The notes under the pieces are model-generated. The model did not search any database. It worked only from the letters and a program-made list of their open reading frames with translations, and was not told the origin of the DNA. The position numbers and the translations under genes are program-made. From the NCBI GenBank assembly GCA_030432695.1, contig JAUILN010000001.1, positions 806,001-870,000 on the forward strand: a stretch of DNA of 64,000 nucleotides. The letters are read 5' to 3'. The stretch comes from a bacterium. Its GTDB lineage: Bacteria; Planctomycetota; UBA1135; UBA2386. Positions 43,666-53,736 of the stretch are shown here, one piece after another; position 1 is the stretch's first letter, and each line of letters starts with the position of its first letter.

Positions 43666-45498
43666 ATGGATCCCTTCGAATCGGCAAAGCAGCAGATCAA
43701 GGACCGGGTCGACCTCGTCGACCTGATCCAGTCGGAGACCCCCGCGACCCGTCGCGGGCGGACCTTCGTCGCGCTGTGCCCGTTCCACAAGGAGCGGACG
43801 CCGTCGTTCACGATCTATCCCGAGACGCAGCACTACAAGTGCTATGGCTGCGGCGTCGCCGGCGACGTGTTCTCTTTCGTCATGGAGCGGGAAGGAGTGT
43901 CGTTCCGCGAAGCGATGGAGGTTCTGGCCGAGCGCGCGGGTGTATCGCTCGATGGAGTGTTCGGCGGGGGGAGAGGTCGCGAGTCGAAGCGGCGCGTGGT
44001 CCACGACACGCTGGAGCAGGTCCGCGACTGGTTCGAGGAGTGCCTTTGGGACGACCGGATCGGAGCGCCGGCACGGAGCTATCTCCGGGATCGGGGCCTA
44101 CTGGACGGCGCGGAGGAGTTCGGAATCGGCTATCACCCAGACGAGTCGGGCCGCCTCGCCGCTCTGGCGCGACAGAAGCAGCTGTCGCAGGATGTGCTCG
44201 GGGCCGCGAGCCTGCTCGGCCGTGACGGCGCCGAACCCATGCGCGGGCGCGTGATGTTTCCGATCACCGACGACCGTGGCAAGCTCGTCGGATTCGGAGG
44301 CCGGGTGTTGCCCGATCCATCGATCCCGAGCGGCGAGGACCGCCGGCCGAAATACCGCAACTCGCCGGAGTCGCCGTTCTTCAACAAGCGCCGGCTGCTC
44401 TACGGTCTGCGGCAGGTCAAGCGTTCGGGTGATCGCCGCGTGGTCGTGGTCGAGGGCTACACCGACGTGATCGCGCTGCATCTCGCGGGCTTCACGGGGG
44501 CCGTCGCTACACTCGGCACCGCGCTGACGGCCGAGCACGCGCGGTTGCTCGAGCGCTACGCCACGGACGGTGTCGTGCTCCTCTTCGACGGCGATAGCGC
44601 GGGTCGACGAGCTGCCGACAGGGCATTCCGCGAGTTGGTCCACACGCCGCTTCCGGTCCGCATCGCCCTGCTCCCCGAGGGTGTAGATCCCGCCGATCTG
44701 GCTTCGATCGATCCGCAGCTCGACGACGAACAACGAGATCTCGGTCGCTCCCGACTCGAGGCCCTGATCAGGGATGCGGACGACGCCCTTACGGTCTGGT
44801 TCCGCATCCTCCGTCGGGCACTCGATCTGACCAGCGACGTCCACGTGCAGCGGGTGGCCGGGGAGTGCGGGCGGATCCTCGCGGGTGTGGAGAACCTCGC
44901 CAGGCGGCAGAGTCTGCGCCAGTCGATGGCGATGCACCTCGGGTTGTCTCCGGAGGCCCTCGAGATCCCCGTGCAGGCGCCGCGGCGCAGGTCCGAGGAC
45001 GACACCGAAGAGCGGCGTCCGATGCGTGAGGCTCGGCCGGAGCCGGTGAGGAACAAGGTAGAAGAGGCTGACCTGGACCTGCTCGCCTGTGTGCTCCGCG
45101 ACAGCGGACTGCGGGCCGAGGCCCAGGCGCTGCCGGGCGAGCATGCCGAGTGGTTGACCACCATCCTGGGGTGGGTCGCTGTGGAGGTCGAGTCGGGTCA
45201 CGGAACATACGAGTCGCTGGTCGCGCGGCTCTTTGCCCGTTCTGCGGAGGACGAAGCGCTCCGGTCGTCGTTGGCGGCCGGCATCGACCGGGCCTCGCGG
45301 ATCCGCGATCCCCGGAGCGTCTTCACGATGCTCGAGCGCGGCAGGAACCGGATCCACGTCCAGCAGGAGATCCGCCGGCTGAAGTCGCAGGTTCAGCAGG
45401 CCTTGGCCGATGGCGACACGGGGCGGGCCGACCAGCTCACGCGGCGCTACATGGATCTACTGAGGCGGGGCCGCAGCGGGGAGGCCGGCGCATCGTGA
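43666..45498 (+). CDS. dnaG: DNA primase
   Basis: The 610-residue primase synthesises RNA primers for replication. The N-terminal zinc-binding CHC2 domain uses Cys38, His41, Cys59 and Cys62 (ALCPFHKERTPSF, then HYKCYGCGVAGDVF). The RNA-polymerase domain contains GRVMFPITDDRGKLVGFGGR and YRNSPESPFFNKRRLLYGL. The TOPRIM fold has VVVVEGYTDVIALHLAGF, with the catalytic Glu, and VLLFDGDSAGRRAADRAF (DxD motif). The C-terminal region, which would bind DnaB, is divergent and helical, as is usual. It precedes rpoD, the familiar macromolecular-synthesis order dnaG-rpoD, but with a 715-base gap here. Confidence 0.95.
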   Translation: MDPFESAKQQIKDRVDLVDLIQSETPATRRGRTFVALCPFHKERTPSFTIYPETQHYKCYGCGVAGDVFSFVMEREGVSFREAMEVLAERAGVSLDGVFGGGRGRESKRRVVHDTLEQVRDWFEECLWDDRIGAPARSYLRDRGLLDGAEEFGIGYHPDESGRLAALARQKQLSQDVLGAASLLGRDGAEPMRGRVMFPITDDRGKLVGFGGRVLPDPSIPSGEDRRPKYRNSPESPFFNKRRLLYGLRQVKRSGDRRVVVVEGYTDVIALHLAGFTGAVATLGTALTAEHARLLERYATDGVVLLFDGDSAGRRAADRAFRELVHTPLPVRIALLPEGVDPADLASIDPQLDDEQRDLGRSRLEALIRDADDALTVWFRILRRALDLTSDVHVQRVAGECGRILAGVENLARRQSLRQSMAMHLGLSPEALEIPVQAPRRRSEDDTEERRPMREARPEPVRNKVEEADLDLLACVLRDSGLRAEAQALPGEHAEWLTTILGWVAVEVESGHGTYESLVARLFARSAEDEALRSSLAAGIDRASRIRDPRSVFTMLERGRNRIHVQQEIRRLKSQVQQALADGDTGRADQLTRRYMDLLRRGRSGEAGAS

Positions 45499-46213
45499 CG
45501 ACTCTTCGTGAAACACACTGCAGCCTCGAGCGCAGGCTGCGCGGCCCAGGATCTCGTCGATCGACGAGCATCGGGCGCGTCGGTCGGTCGGACGGCTCGG
45601 CTGAGAAACCCCGCGCTGGCGACTCGCAGCCCCTGGGCAGATGTCCGTATCCCACGCCTTCAGCAGGTGATGCCAGGCGAGGTGATGCCAGGCACTGCTG
45701 CAGGGATCCTCGGTGGAGTGACGGTCCACGGGTCTCTGCCGATGGCGGCGTATGGACCAGGATCCGGTGGGGCCTCCGGAGACCAGATCGGTCGCAGGAG
45801 GCGGCTCCAGGTCCGTTGGACGGTCGGCGCGTCTGGTCGGCGTGCCTCGACGAGCTTCCGATGCGGACTTCCGAGAAAACACCTGCCCGGCACGGCGTCA
45901 TACGGCGTGATCCGAGGTCGGCGGCGAACCGAGACCGCGACCGCCGGCTCGACCGCCGGCGTGCGAGGTCGAATCGTCGCTTGGCTCTCGCGCGGTTCGG
46001 ACCGATCCCTGCAGCTGCTTCCGGTGCCTGCTCCGGTCAGTGTTGCTCCCGTCCGCTCTTCCTGAGTGGGTCCTCCCCGACTCGGTGGTTCGACGTATCC
46101 GACGCCTTCGCCACCCCACTCGACCGTTTCCCGAATCCGGCTGGTTCTGCACTCGCACCGCGCCCGGCCGTTGCGCCCCCCGGTCCCGGCAGTCGCCGAG
46201 CCGGCACGACCGA
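45499..46213. other. 715-base dnaG-rpoD intergenic region
   Basis: It holds a 7-bp hairpin just after dnaG (45520-45540), a perfect 16-bp palindrome CTCGTCGATCGACGAG at 45553-45568, and two copies of a 15-bp repeat (AGGTGATGCCAGGC plus G or A) at 45665-45694. A doubled CGACCGCCGGC follows near 45936-45960. No protein is supported. The length suggests a regulated rpoD promoter region or an unrecognised RNA. Confidence 0.5.
45520..45540 (+). terminator. Hairpin downstream of dnaG
   Basis: A perfect 7-bp stem (GCAGCCT / AGGCTGC) with a 7-base loop begins 22 bases after the dnaG stop. It has no U-tract, so it is a possible but not certain terminator. Confidence 0.4.
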
Positions 46214-48016
46214 ATGACCGGCCCCATAATCGTGATGGACAAGCTGAACAGCGCCCTCAAGAAGCTGATCCAGAGCGCCCGTAAGACGGGCTCCACGGTG
46301 ACTCTGTCGCAGATCAACGAGATCTTGCCGGAGGATGCCGCGACCCCGGAGCAGATCGAGTCCGTGATGGGGCAGATCGAGGAAGCCGGGATCGAGATCG
46401 TCGAGGAACGCAAGGGTGGCGCCACGGGCAAGGGTGGGCGTCGGAAGGCGTCCTCGGACGGTGACGACCCGTTCGATGCCCTGGTGGATGACGAGGACGA
46501 CGAAGGGCCGGAGTCGTCGAACCTCGGCAGCGGCGATCGGGACTCGGATTCGGGCGACGACACGGAGCCGAGTCGCACCGTCGCCGCGGACATCACCGAG
46601 AAGATCGACGACCCGGTGCGGATGTACCTCACCCAGATGGGTGAGATCCCCCTGCTCACCCGGGAGGAGGAGATCAGCCTCGCTCGGAAGATCGAGCTGA
46701 CCCGCAAGCAGTTCCGCAAGGACGTCCTGAGTTCGGGCTTCGGGATGCAGAGCGCGATCGAGATCCTCGAGGACGTGGTTCGGGGTGAGCTGGCGTTCGA
46801 TCGGACCCTGAAGGTCAACCAACAGGATCCGGAGATCGGGAAGTCGGACCTCTCGGATCGTCTGCCCGGCAACATCGCCACGCTGCGCCGCCTCTACGAT
46901 GCCGCGAAGCTCGACTACGACCGCCTCGCGGAGATCTCCGAGGGCGACACCGGAGCACCTGCGGCCGGCAAGCATGCCGAGGAGATCATGCGGCTGAAGC
47001 GGCGCATCGTCGCCCGGCGCCGTCGTTCGGTGCTCCTGATCGAGGAACTCAACCTCCAGGGCAAGAAGATCCGGCCGATCATCGACCTGATCGAGAGCCG
47101 GATGGCGGAGATGCGGCGGCTGACCAAGAAGCTGCAGAGCTACCGTGGTGCGCAGCTCAAGAACCCGATGGCCGTCGAGCTTCGCCAACGTCTTGCCGAT
47201 CTGCAGCGCGACGCCCTCGAGTCGAAGCAGAAGCTGGAGCGTCGGCTCGACCTCGTCAACCGTGCCCACGCTGCCTACGAAGACGCCAAGCGCAAGCTGT
47301 CCTCGGGCAACCTGCGCCTCGTGGTTTCGATCGCGAAGAAGTACCGCAACCGCGGCCTGTCCTTCCTCGACCTGATCCAGGAGGGCAACACGGGCCTGAT
47401 GAAGGCCGTGGAGAAGTACGAGTATCGCCGCGGCTACAAGTTCTCGACCTACGCCACCTGGTGGATCCGCCAGGCCATCACCCGCTCGATCGCCGACCAG
47501 GCGCGGACCATCCGCATCCCGGTCCACATGATCGAGACGATGAGCAAGCTCCGCAACGTCACCAAGAAGCTGATCCAGGCCAAGGGCCGGGAGCCGACCA
47601 TCGAGGAGATCGCCGAGGCGGCGGAGATCAACGTCGAGGAGGCGAAGCGGGTGATGAAGATCAGCAAGCACCCGATCTCGCTCGACCGTCCGATCGGCGA
47701 GTCCGACGACTCGTACTTCGGCGACTTCATCGAGGACGAGGGCACCGAGTCGCCGGTCTACTCCGCGTCGCGGGAGATGCTCAAGGAGCGGATCGAGAGC
47801 GTGCTGAGTTCGCTGACCTTCCGCGAGCGGGAGATCATCAAGTTGCGCTACGGCATCGGCGATGGCTACACCTACACGCTCGAGGAGGTGGGCCGCATCT
47901 TCCGCGTGACCCGCGAGCGAGTCCGACAGATCGAGGCCAAGGCGGTGCGCAAGCTGCAGCATCCGGTGCGGGCGCGGCGGTTGTCCGGCTTTCTGGACGG
48001 CGCGCCGGAGATCTGA
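46214..48016 (+). CDS. rpoD: Primary RNA polymerase sigma factor (sigma-70)
   Basis: The 600-residue sigma factor has region 1.1 ([20 protein letters not shown]), an acidic spacer, region 1.2 ([20 protein letters not shown]) and a long non-conserved insert. Regions 2.1-2.4 follow ([60 protein letters not shown]), then region 3 ([22 protein letters not shown]). Region 4 ends with the -35-binding helix-turn-helix [20 protein letters not shown] and [17 protein letters not shown]. Full regions 1.1 and 4 mark it as the housekeeping sigma. ATG 46214 is used; ATG 46235 is an alternative. Confidence 0.95.
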   Translation: MTGPIIVMDKLNSALKKLIQSARKTGSTVTLSQINEILPEDAATPEQIESVMGQIEEAGIEIVEERKGGATGKGGRRKASSDGDDPFDALVDDEDDEGPESSNLGSGDRDSDSGDDTEPSRTVAADITEKIDDPVRMYLTQMGEIPLLTREEEISLARKIELTRKQFRKDVLSSGFGMQSAIEILEDVVRGELAFDRTLKVNQQDPEIGKSDLSDRLPGNIATLRRLYDAAKLDYDRLAEISEGDTGAPAAGKHAEEIMRLKRRIVARRRRSVLLIEELNLQGKKIRPIIDLIESRMAEMRRLTKKLQSYRGAQLKNPMAVELRQRLADLQRDALESKQKLERRLDLVNRAHAAYEDAKRKLSSGNLRLVVSIAKKYRNRGLSFLDLIQEGNTGLMKAVEKYEYRRGYKFSTYATWWIRQAITRSIADQARTIRIPVHMIETMSKLRNVTKKLIQAKGREPTIEEIAEAAEINVEEAKRVMKISKHPISLDRPIGESDDSYFGDFIEDEGTESPVYSASREMLKERIESVLSSLTFREREIIKLRYGIGDGYTYTLEEVGRIFRVTRERVRQIEAKAVRKLQHPVRARRLSGFLDGAPEI

Positions 48017-48189
48017 GCGCTACTCGATCCTTCGGCGCGTTCGGACGGCTCGATCCGGGGACCCGGAAGCGAGTCGTGGCCCGCCGCTGGCAGATGGGGC
48101 GACGCACCGGCTCCGGAAGTTTGTGGTGGTGCACAGCGGGAGCGTGTCTAGACTCCGGGGCTCGTCCTCGGAGAGACAGGTCCACGCTG

Positions 48190-48900
48190 TTGCACCCACA
48201 AGTCCGGAAGCTGCTCGACGCCCAGGGAGTCGCCCAGAGGCAATCCCGACTCCGCAAGCGGATGGAGTCGATCCCGATCGAACGCGAGAAGCGGCAGGCC
48301 GAAGTGGACAGGGCCCGGGCCGCTCACGAAGCCCGTGTCGCCGTCCAGCGTGCCGCCGAGGTCGCCCAGCGCGAGACGGAGGTCGCGATCAAGCAGGCGG
48401 ATGCGGATCTGCAGAAGCTCGAGGGCCGACTGAACACGGTGAAGAACAACGCCGAATATCAGGCGACCCTGCTCCAGATGGAGTCGCTGCGGCGTGAGCG
48501 GGGAAGCTACGAGGAGCGGGGCCTGGAACTGCTCGACGACATCGAGACCGCCAAGACCGTCGCGGTCGAGAGCGCTGCCCTGCTCGAGGAGAAGGAGCAG
48601 GAGTTCCGTGAGTTCTGCGCCGAGGGCGAGGCGTTCGTCGCCGAGAAGCGGGGCGAACTCGACGCATTGACCGAGCAACTGCGTGCGGCGATGGCGGACG
48701 TCGACGTCAACGTCCGGGAACTCTACGAGCGGATCTTCGAGGCGCGCGGCGGCATGGGAGTGGTCGCGGTCGAGGGCAACACCTGCACCGGCTGCTACAC
48801 CTCGGTTCCGCCGAACCTGTTGGTCAAGGTCCAGGCGGGGAGCGCGGTGATCCAATGCGACGCGTGCCAGCGGATCCTGTATCTGCCGGGTTCGGATTGA
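48190..48900 (+). CDS. Coiled-coil C4 zinc-ribbon protein (DUF164/CT398-like)
   Basis: The product has 236 residues from TTG 48190. It is nearly all helical coiled coil to residue 185 ([40 protein letters not shown]) and contains the family signature [20 protein letters not shown], which forms the helical hairpin tip. The end is a zinc ribbon with two CxxC pairs, [12 protein letters not shown] and [13 protein letters not shown]398-type proteins of Chlamydia bind sigma-54 and secretion components, but for most bacteria the role is unknown. It lies between rpoD and selB. A TAGACT at 48149 is a candidate -10 element for it. Confidence 0.85.
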   Translation: MHPQVRKLLDAQGVAQRQSRLRKRMESIPIEREKRQAEVDRARAAHEARVAVQRAAEVAQRETEVAIKQADADLQKLEGRLNTVKNNAEYQATLLQMESLRRERGSYEERGLELLDDIETAKTVAVESAALLEEKEQEFREFCAEGEAFVAEKRGELDALTEQLRAAMADVDVNVRELYERIFEARGGMGVVAVEGNTCTGCYTSVPPNLLVKVQAGSAVIQCDACQRILYLPGSD

Positions 48901-48943
48901 GCGCCCGGCTGCGCGCTGGTCGTCCGCCCGTGGGAGCGGGCGC

Positions 48944-50917
48944 ATGAGCCGCGGCATCCACCCGGTGATGGTCGGGACCGCCGGCCACATCGACCACGGC
49001 AAGAGCAGCCTCGTCAGGCGGCTGACCGGTATCGATCCGGATCGGCTCAAGGAGGAGAAGGAGCGCGGTCTCACCATCGACCTGGGCTTCGCACCCCTGG
49101 AACTCCGCGACGGTCGCCGGATCGGGATGGTGGACGTCCCCGGGCACGAGCGGTTCGTGAAGAACATGGTCGCCGGCTGCACCGCGCTCGACCTCTCGAT
49201 CCTGGTCGTCGCGGCCGACGACAGCGTGATGCCGCAGACGGTCGAGCATCTGGAGATCCTCGACCTCCTCGGCGTGCAGCGCGGACTGATTGCGCTCACG
49301 AAGGTCGATCTGGTCGACGACGAGTTGGCGGAACTCGCAGCCGAGGAGGTGACCGAGCTGGTCCAGGGAACGGTGCTCGAAGGTGCGCCGATCCTGCGGG
49401 TGAGTTCGACCACCGGTGCGGGGATCGACGAACTCCGCGCGACCCTCGAGGAGATGGCCCTCGCGATCACTCCACGGACGCGGCAGGGTGCGTTCCGGAT
49501 GTCGCTGCAACGGGTCTTCCGGCTGGATGGGATCGGCACGGTCATCACCGGGATCCCGGTCAGCGGCTCCGTCGCTCCTGGCGACGAGCTGGAGATCCTC
49601 CCAATCGGCGAGACCGTCCGGGTTCGTGAGACCCACGCGTTCGGCGGTCGGGTGGAGCGGGCCGTCGCCGGCCACAGCACCGCCCTGGCGGTTCCGGATG
49701 CCAAGGGGTTGCCGCTGCATCGGGGGCACGTGGCCGCGGCGCCGGGCGTGTTCCGCGCCGGTGAGCAAATCGACGTGGAGCTCCGGCTCATGCCCGATGC
49801 GCGGCCGCTGCAGCATCGCGATCCGGTGCGCTTCCACACCGGCACCGCCGAGGCGCTCGGCGTGCTGTCGCTGCTGGAAGGCGACGTCGCGGAGCCGGGA
49901 TCGACCGTGCTCGCGCGCGTGCTCCTCGACGAACCGGTGGCCTGTGCCCACGAGGACCGGTTCCTGCTGCGCTCGATGAACCCGGTCCGGGCCGTCGGCG
50001 GAGGCATCGTCCTGCAGGTGGGCGGCGCTCGCGGCTACCGCCGCCGCCGGGTGGCCGAGGAGGTCCGTTCGATGCTGGAGGCCGGCAACGACCCGGTCGC
50101 CCGGATCGCGACCGTGGTGCAGCGCGGCGGAGCGCGTGGCATGGGCTTGCACGAGATCGCCGCGGAGCTGTCGATGGATGTCGACGAGGTGGCCGCGAGA
50201 TCCGTGCCGGCGAACGGGCTGTCGCTGCACGATAGGGGCAAGCGGGTGTTCCTCCGAGAGGTCCTCGAAGGCGGCGTGCGCGAGCTGCACGAGTCGGTGG
50301 CGCGCATGCTCCGTGACAAGCCGCACGCCGCTTCGGTGTCCCGCGGTGCGTTCCGGACCACGCACGAGTTTCCTCCGGAACTCAAGGACGCCGCGATCGA
50401 TGCGGCTCAGCACTCGGGTGCGGTGCGTTCGCTGCCGGATGGTCGGGTCCTGTTCGTCGATCGGCTTCGACCACTCGCCGCCGACGACCAGCGTCAGCTG
50501 GACGTCCTCGTGGAGGCCTGTCGGTCGGCCGGGTTCCGTGTGCCGAGCCGGGACGAGTTGCCCGAACTCGTCTCCTTGGCGCGTGACCGCTGCGAGAGTC
50601 TGCTGGCGCGCGGTCTCGATGAGGGACGTCTGCAGCTGGTCGGGGACCACGTGTACGCCGCGGCTTCCGTGCGTTCCGCCCTCCACGCCGTGCGGCGCAA
50701 TGCGACGGCTCGGGACGGCGTGCTCGAGATCCCGGCACTTCGTGACGAGCTGGACACCTCGCGCAAGTGGCTGATCCCGCTGCTCGAATACATCGATGCC
50801 ACCGGGCTGACCCGGCTTCGAGCGGGGGAGCGCCGGTTGCTCGCGAGTTCCGACATCGCGCGAGAACTCGCCGCCGAGGCCGCCGCGGGAGGCGCCGAGA
50901 AACTCGATCCGTCCTGA
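48944..50917 (+). CDS. selB: Selenocysteine-specific elongation factor SelB
   Basis: The 657-residue translational GTPase delivers Sec-tRNA to recoded UGA codons. The G domain has [19 protein letters not shown] (G1, 11-29), the SelB-type switch [31 protein letters not shown] (G3) and ALTKVDLVD (G4). Two beta-barrels follow ([39 protein letters not shown]). The C-terminal part has the winged helices ([40 protein letters not shown]) that read the mRNA SECIS hairpin. The R-K-W-x-x-P-L-L-E-Y-x-D end is diagnostic. Neither selA, selD nor a tRNA-Sec gene is seen in the window. It starts 43 bases after the zinc-ribbon gene. Confidence 0.93.
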   Translation: MSRGIHPVMVGTAGHIDHGKSSLVRRLTGIDPDRLKEEKERGLTIDLGFAPLELRDGRRIGMVDVPGHERFVKNMVAGCTALDLSILVVAADDSVMPQTVEHLEILDLLGVQRGLIALTKVDLVDDELAELAAEEVTELVQGTVLEGAPILRVSSTTGAGIDELRATLEEMALAITPRTRQGAFRMSLQRVFRLDGIGTVITGIPVSGSVAPGDELEILPIGETVRVRETHAFGGRVERAVAGHSTALAVPDAKGLPLHRGHVAAAPGVFRAGEQIDVELRLMPDARPLQHRDPVRFHTGTAEALGVLSLLEGDVAEPGSTVLARVLLDEPVACAHEDRFLLRSMNPVRAVGGGIVLQVGGARGYRRRRVAEEVRSMLEAGNDPVARIATVVQRGGARGMGLHEIAAELSMDVDEVAARSVPANGLSLHDRGKRVFLREVLEGGVRELHESVARMLRDKPHAASVSRGAFRTTHEFPPELKDAAIDAAQHSGAVRSLPDGRVLFVDRLRPLAADDQRQLDVLVEACRSAGFRVPSRDELPELVSLARDRCESLLARGLDEGRLQLVGDHVYAAASVRSALHAVRRNATARDGVLEIPALRDELDTSRKWLIPLLEYIDATGLTRLRAGERRLLASSDIARELAAEAAAGGAEKLDPS

Positions 50918-51050
50918 GTCCGGAGGCGGTTCCGAAGCGTGATCGGCAGTGGCGTCCGGTCCGAACAGGTGGGCGCCGCCGCGGGCCGTCTCAACCCGGC
51001 GCTCCGCGCGGTCGATAGGAGCGACGAGGGCGGTCCCCGCCCAGGACGCC

Positions 51051-53642
51051 ATGACGGACGAACGCTTCCAGGACGACGAACTCGAGTTCGACGACGAGTT
51101 CGTGCTCGAAGACGTCGAGCTCGACGCCGACGAATTTCTCGACGAGCCGGAGAATGCGGACGCGCCCGCAACTCCTCCGCGGTCGGTTCCGGGACGGGAG
51201 CAGCTCGCTCCGACCCTGAACCCGGACCACGCCGAGGAAGCGATCCCGCAGATCGCTGCCAGCGAGGAGGAGGACGACGAGAACTTCGCCGATCTGGATC
51301 CTCCTGCGTTCGGCCTCGCGGATCCCGGTCTGCCGCCGGAGCCGAGTGACGCGAGTTTCGAGGACGTCCTCGGATTCGCGCAGGAGCCAGCTGACGAGGC
51401 TGGGGAGGGGGATCCGCAGACCTGGTCGGTCGAGGTCGAACCGCATGCCGAGTGGCAGACGGACGCGGACTTCGTCGGCGAATCGCTCGAGACGACGGTG
51501 GGCGGGGAGCCGGAGGAAGGCACCGACCCGTTCGGGTGGGGTCGAGACGAGGCCGAGGCGGCCCCCACGGCGTCTGCCTTCGAGGGGCCCGAGCAGGCGC
51601 TCTTCGATGCGGCCGGTGCGGTCGGCAGCGACGAGACCCGGTTCGAGGAGTCCGGCCACTGGCACGGCAGCGCGGCGGCGTTCGAGGAGATCGTCGGCGA
51701 GGTGGAACACGCGCCACGGCCAGCGGCCTGGGACACCCGAGAGGACGACTCCGACTTCGACGTCGACGACCTCGACGCACTCGAAGCGGTCGAGATCGAG
51801 CGACTCGATGCCGACGACTTCGCTGCGGAGATGGGGCCCGACGGGTACGACGAGCCCGAGTCGCTGGTCGAGTTCATGGAGTCGGCGAGCGAGCACCAAC
51901 CGGTGTTCGGCGAGGACGTCGAGCAAGCCGGCTTCGACGCGGACGACGACGACCTGAGCCTCGAGCCCATGCCGTCCATCTCGCTCGACGACTTCGATCT
52001 CGAGGACGGCGACGCGGGTGTCGCATTCGACGAGGCTGCCGAAGGCTTCGCCGCGGCTGCGATCGAACACGAGGTCGCCGACGAAGCCGGCGCGGCTCGC
52101 GACGACTGGGATCTGACCCTGCGCGCCGATGGTTCGCCGATGGCGGCGCCGGAGGACGAAGCGTCCCAGGACTGGGGCGAGGAGACCTTCGTCGTCGAAG
52201 ACCCCGCCGAGGCGATGGCCGAGCCCGAGCCCGCCGCCGGATTCGGAGGCGGGCGCTTCGAGCAACCGTTCGCCGCCAATCCGATGACCGGGGCCATGGC
52301 GGTGCCCCAAGGGGAGGGCTGGGAGTCGGTCGAGCTGGGAGTCGGCGCGGGTGACGAGGGCGACGAGACCTGGGAGGTCTCCGAGGAGGCTCCCGAAGAG
52401 GTCGACCCGGAGGCCTACGACGAGGACGATCCGATCTACGGCGAGGAGGCGATGGCCGCTTCCGCAACCGTCGGGGTCGAAGAGTCCTGGTCGCAGCAGG
52501 ATGCCGAGTCCGACTGGAGCGAACTCGAGGAGAACTACGTCGACGGGGAGCAGGAACCCGAGCTCCACGTGATCGGCGGTCCCGGTTCGCAGCGGCGCGG
52601 TGGTGGACGACTGCTCGCGGCTGCGGCGGTCTTGCTGATCGGGCTGGGAGGCGCTGCCGGAACGATCGGCTGGCTGCATCCGGAATGGCTGGGTCTCGAG
52701 CCCGGCGGTCCCGCCGGCGTGGAGCGGATCGCGGTCACCCGACCGGAGCTGTCGCTGGAGCTGGCGCGGCCGGAACTCGAGCTGCGAGTCGCAGACCACG
52801 CCGAGGCGGCCGATGGCACCGAATCCCTACCGGATAGCGGTGGCGAGCCGGACGTGCGGGGCAACACCGAGATCCCAGGTGGATCCGGTCAGGATCTGGT
52901 CGCGGTGACCGGGCCAGGCGGGTTCGACGCCGGGGACGCCGGTGGAACGTCGACCGGTGGGGTGGTGGAGCCCGGCGAAACGCCCGATGTCGTCGACCGC
53001 GGAACGGGCGGCGACCAGCTGGTGGTGGAGTCCACCCGGCCGGAATTCACGCCGATCGAGATCGGCGAATCACTGGAGATGCGTGGGCCGTCCGCGGAGT
53101 TCGCCCCGACCGACCTCGACTCGGTGCGCATCGGCATGCGAGCGTGGGCGCAGCTGACCAACGAGGCGGTGTTCGTCGGGACCGTCCGGCGAATCGAGGC
53201 GAGCTTCGTCACCCTGAAGATGGATGCCGGGGAGATCACCCTCGACCGTGAGGAGATCGTCGCGATGGTGCCGATCTCCGATGCCGAGGACGACCCGGTA
53301 GAGATCGAGAACGGCTTCGTGCGGCTCGGGGAGAGCGGCACCCTGTTCGGGCGCATCCTGCGCAACAACGGCGGGGAGCACGTGATCCTGGAGACCACCG
53401 ACAGCCGGGTGTCTCTGCCGCTGGAGTCGATCGACAGCGTCGGCATCCGCACCGATGCCGGAATCGTGGTGGTCGACGACGACGATGACTGGCTGGAGGC
53501 GCGGGCAAGGCGCCGCCTGTCGGGCGTGGAATCCCGGCAGGAGAATCGCCGCAACGCGCGCGGCGCGGAGTCTGGCGACCCGACTCGAACGCGGTCGACG
53601 CTGCCGATCTTGCCCGCAGTGCCGCCCTCCGGCGGGCGTTGA
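51051..53642 (+). CDS. Very acidic single-pass membrane protein with duplicated C-terminal beta domain
   Basis: The product has 863 residues. The first 520 or so are extremely rich in Asp and Glu (for example DDELEFDDEFVLEDVELDAD) and low in Lys, so they are probably disordered and cytoplasmic. A transmembrane helix lies near 522-543 (LLAAAAVLLIGLGGAAGTIG). Outside it are a Gly/Pro/Thr-rich linker and a C-terminal pair of beta-repeats, VRIGMRAWAQLTNEAVFVGT (VRRIEASFVTLKMDAGEITL) and FVRLGESGTLFGRILRNNGG (EHVILETTDSRVSLPLESID). These look like two SH3/Sm-like barrels. The family is unknown. The start ATG 51051 follows a weak AGGA. Codon use is typical of the neighbours apart from the Glu/Asp bias. 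Confidence 0.65.
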   Translation: MTDERFQDDELEFDDEFVLEDVELDADEFLDEPENADAPATPPRSVPGREQLAPTLNPDHAEEAIPQIAASEEEDDENFADLDPPAFGLADPGLPPEPSDASFEDVLGFAQEPADEAGEGDPQTWSVEVEPHAEWQTDADFVGESLETTVGGEPEEGTDPFGWGRDEAEAAPTASAFEGPEQALFDAAGAVGSDETRFEESGHWHGSAAAFEEIVGEVEHAPRPAAWDTREDDSDFDVDDLDALEAVEIERLDADDFAAEMGPDGYDEPESLVEFMESASEHQPVFGEDVEQAGFDADDDDLSLEPMPSISLDDFDLEDGDAGVAFDEAAEGFAAAAIEHEVADEAGAARDDWDLTLRADGSPMAAPEDEASQDWGEETFVVEDPAEAMAEPEPAAGFGGGRFEQPFAANPMTGAMAVPQGEGWESVELGVGAGDEGDETWEVSEEAPEEVDPEAYDEDDPIYGEEAMAASATVGVEESWSQQDAESDWSELEENYVDGEQEPELHVIGGPGSQRRGGGRLLAAAAVLLIGLGGAAGTIGWLHPEWLGLEPGGPAGVERIAVTRPELSLELARPELELRVADHAEAADGTESLPDSGGEPDVRGNTEIPGGSGQDLVAVTGPGGFDAGDAGGTSTGGVVEPGETPDVVDRGTGGDQLVVESTRPEFTPIEIGESLEMRGPSAEFAPTDLDSVRIGMRAWAQLTNEAVFVGTVRRIEASFVTLKMDAGEITLDREEIVAMVPISDAEDDPVEIENGFVRLGESGTLFGRILRNNGGEHVILETTDSRVSLPLESIDSVGIRTDAGIVVVDDDDDWLEARARRRLSGVESRQENRRNARGAESGDPTRTRSTLPILPAVPPSGGR

Positions 53643-53736
53643 CGGCCTCGGGCCGCGCCGGATCCGCCGGCTTCGCAGCAGCGGATCCATCTGTAGACTG
53701 GTAGCGGCTGCCCCGCCCTCCGCGACCGGACTCCAG

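Noticed and set aside
48900..48943. tRNA-Sec gene next to selB
   Set aside because: The 43-base gap is too short for the roughly 95-base tRNA-Sec.
48824..52297. 1157-codon minus-strand frame opposite selB and the acidic membrane protein
   Set aside because: Its Ser-rich low-complexity sequence mirrors the opposite Glu/Asp codons; selB is certain on the plus strand.
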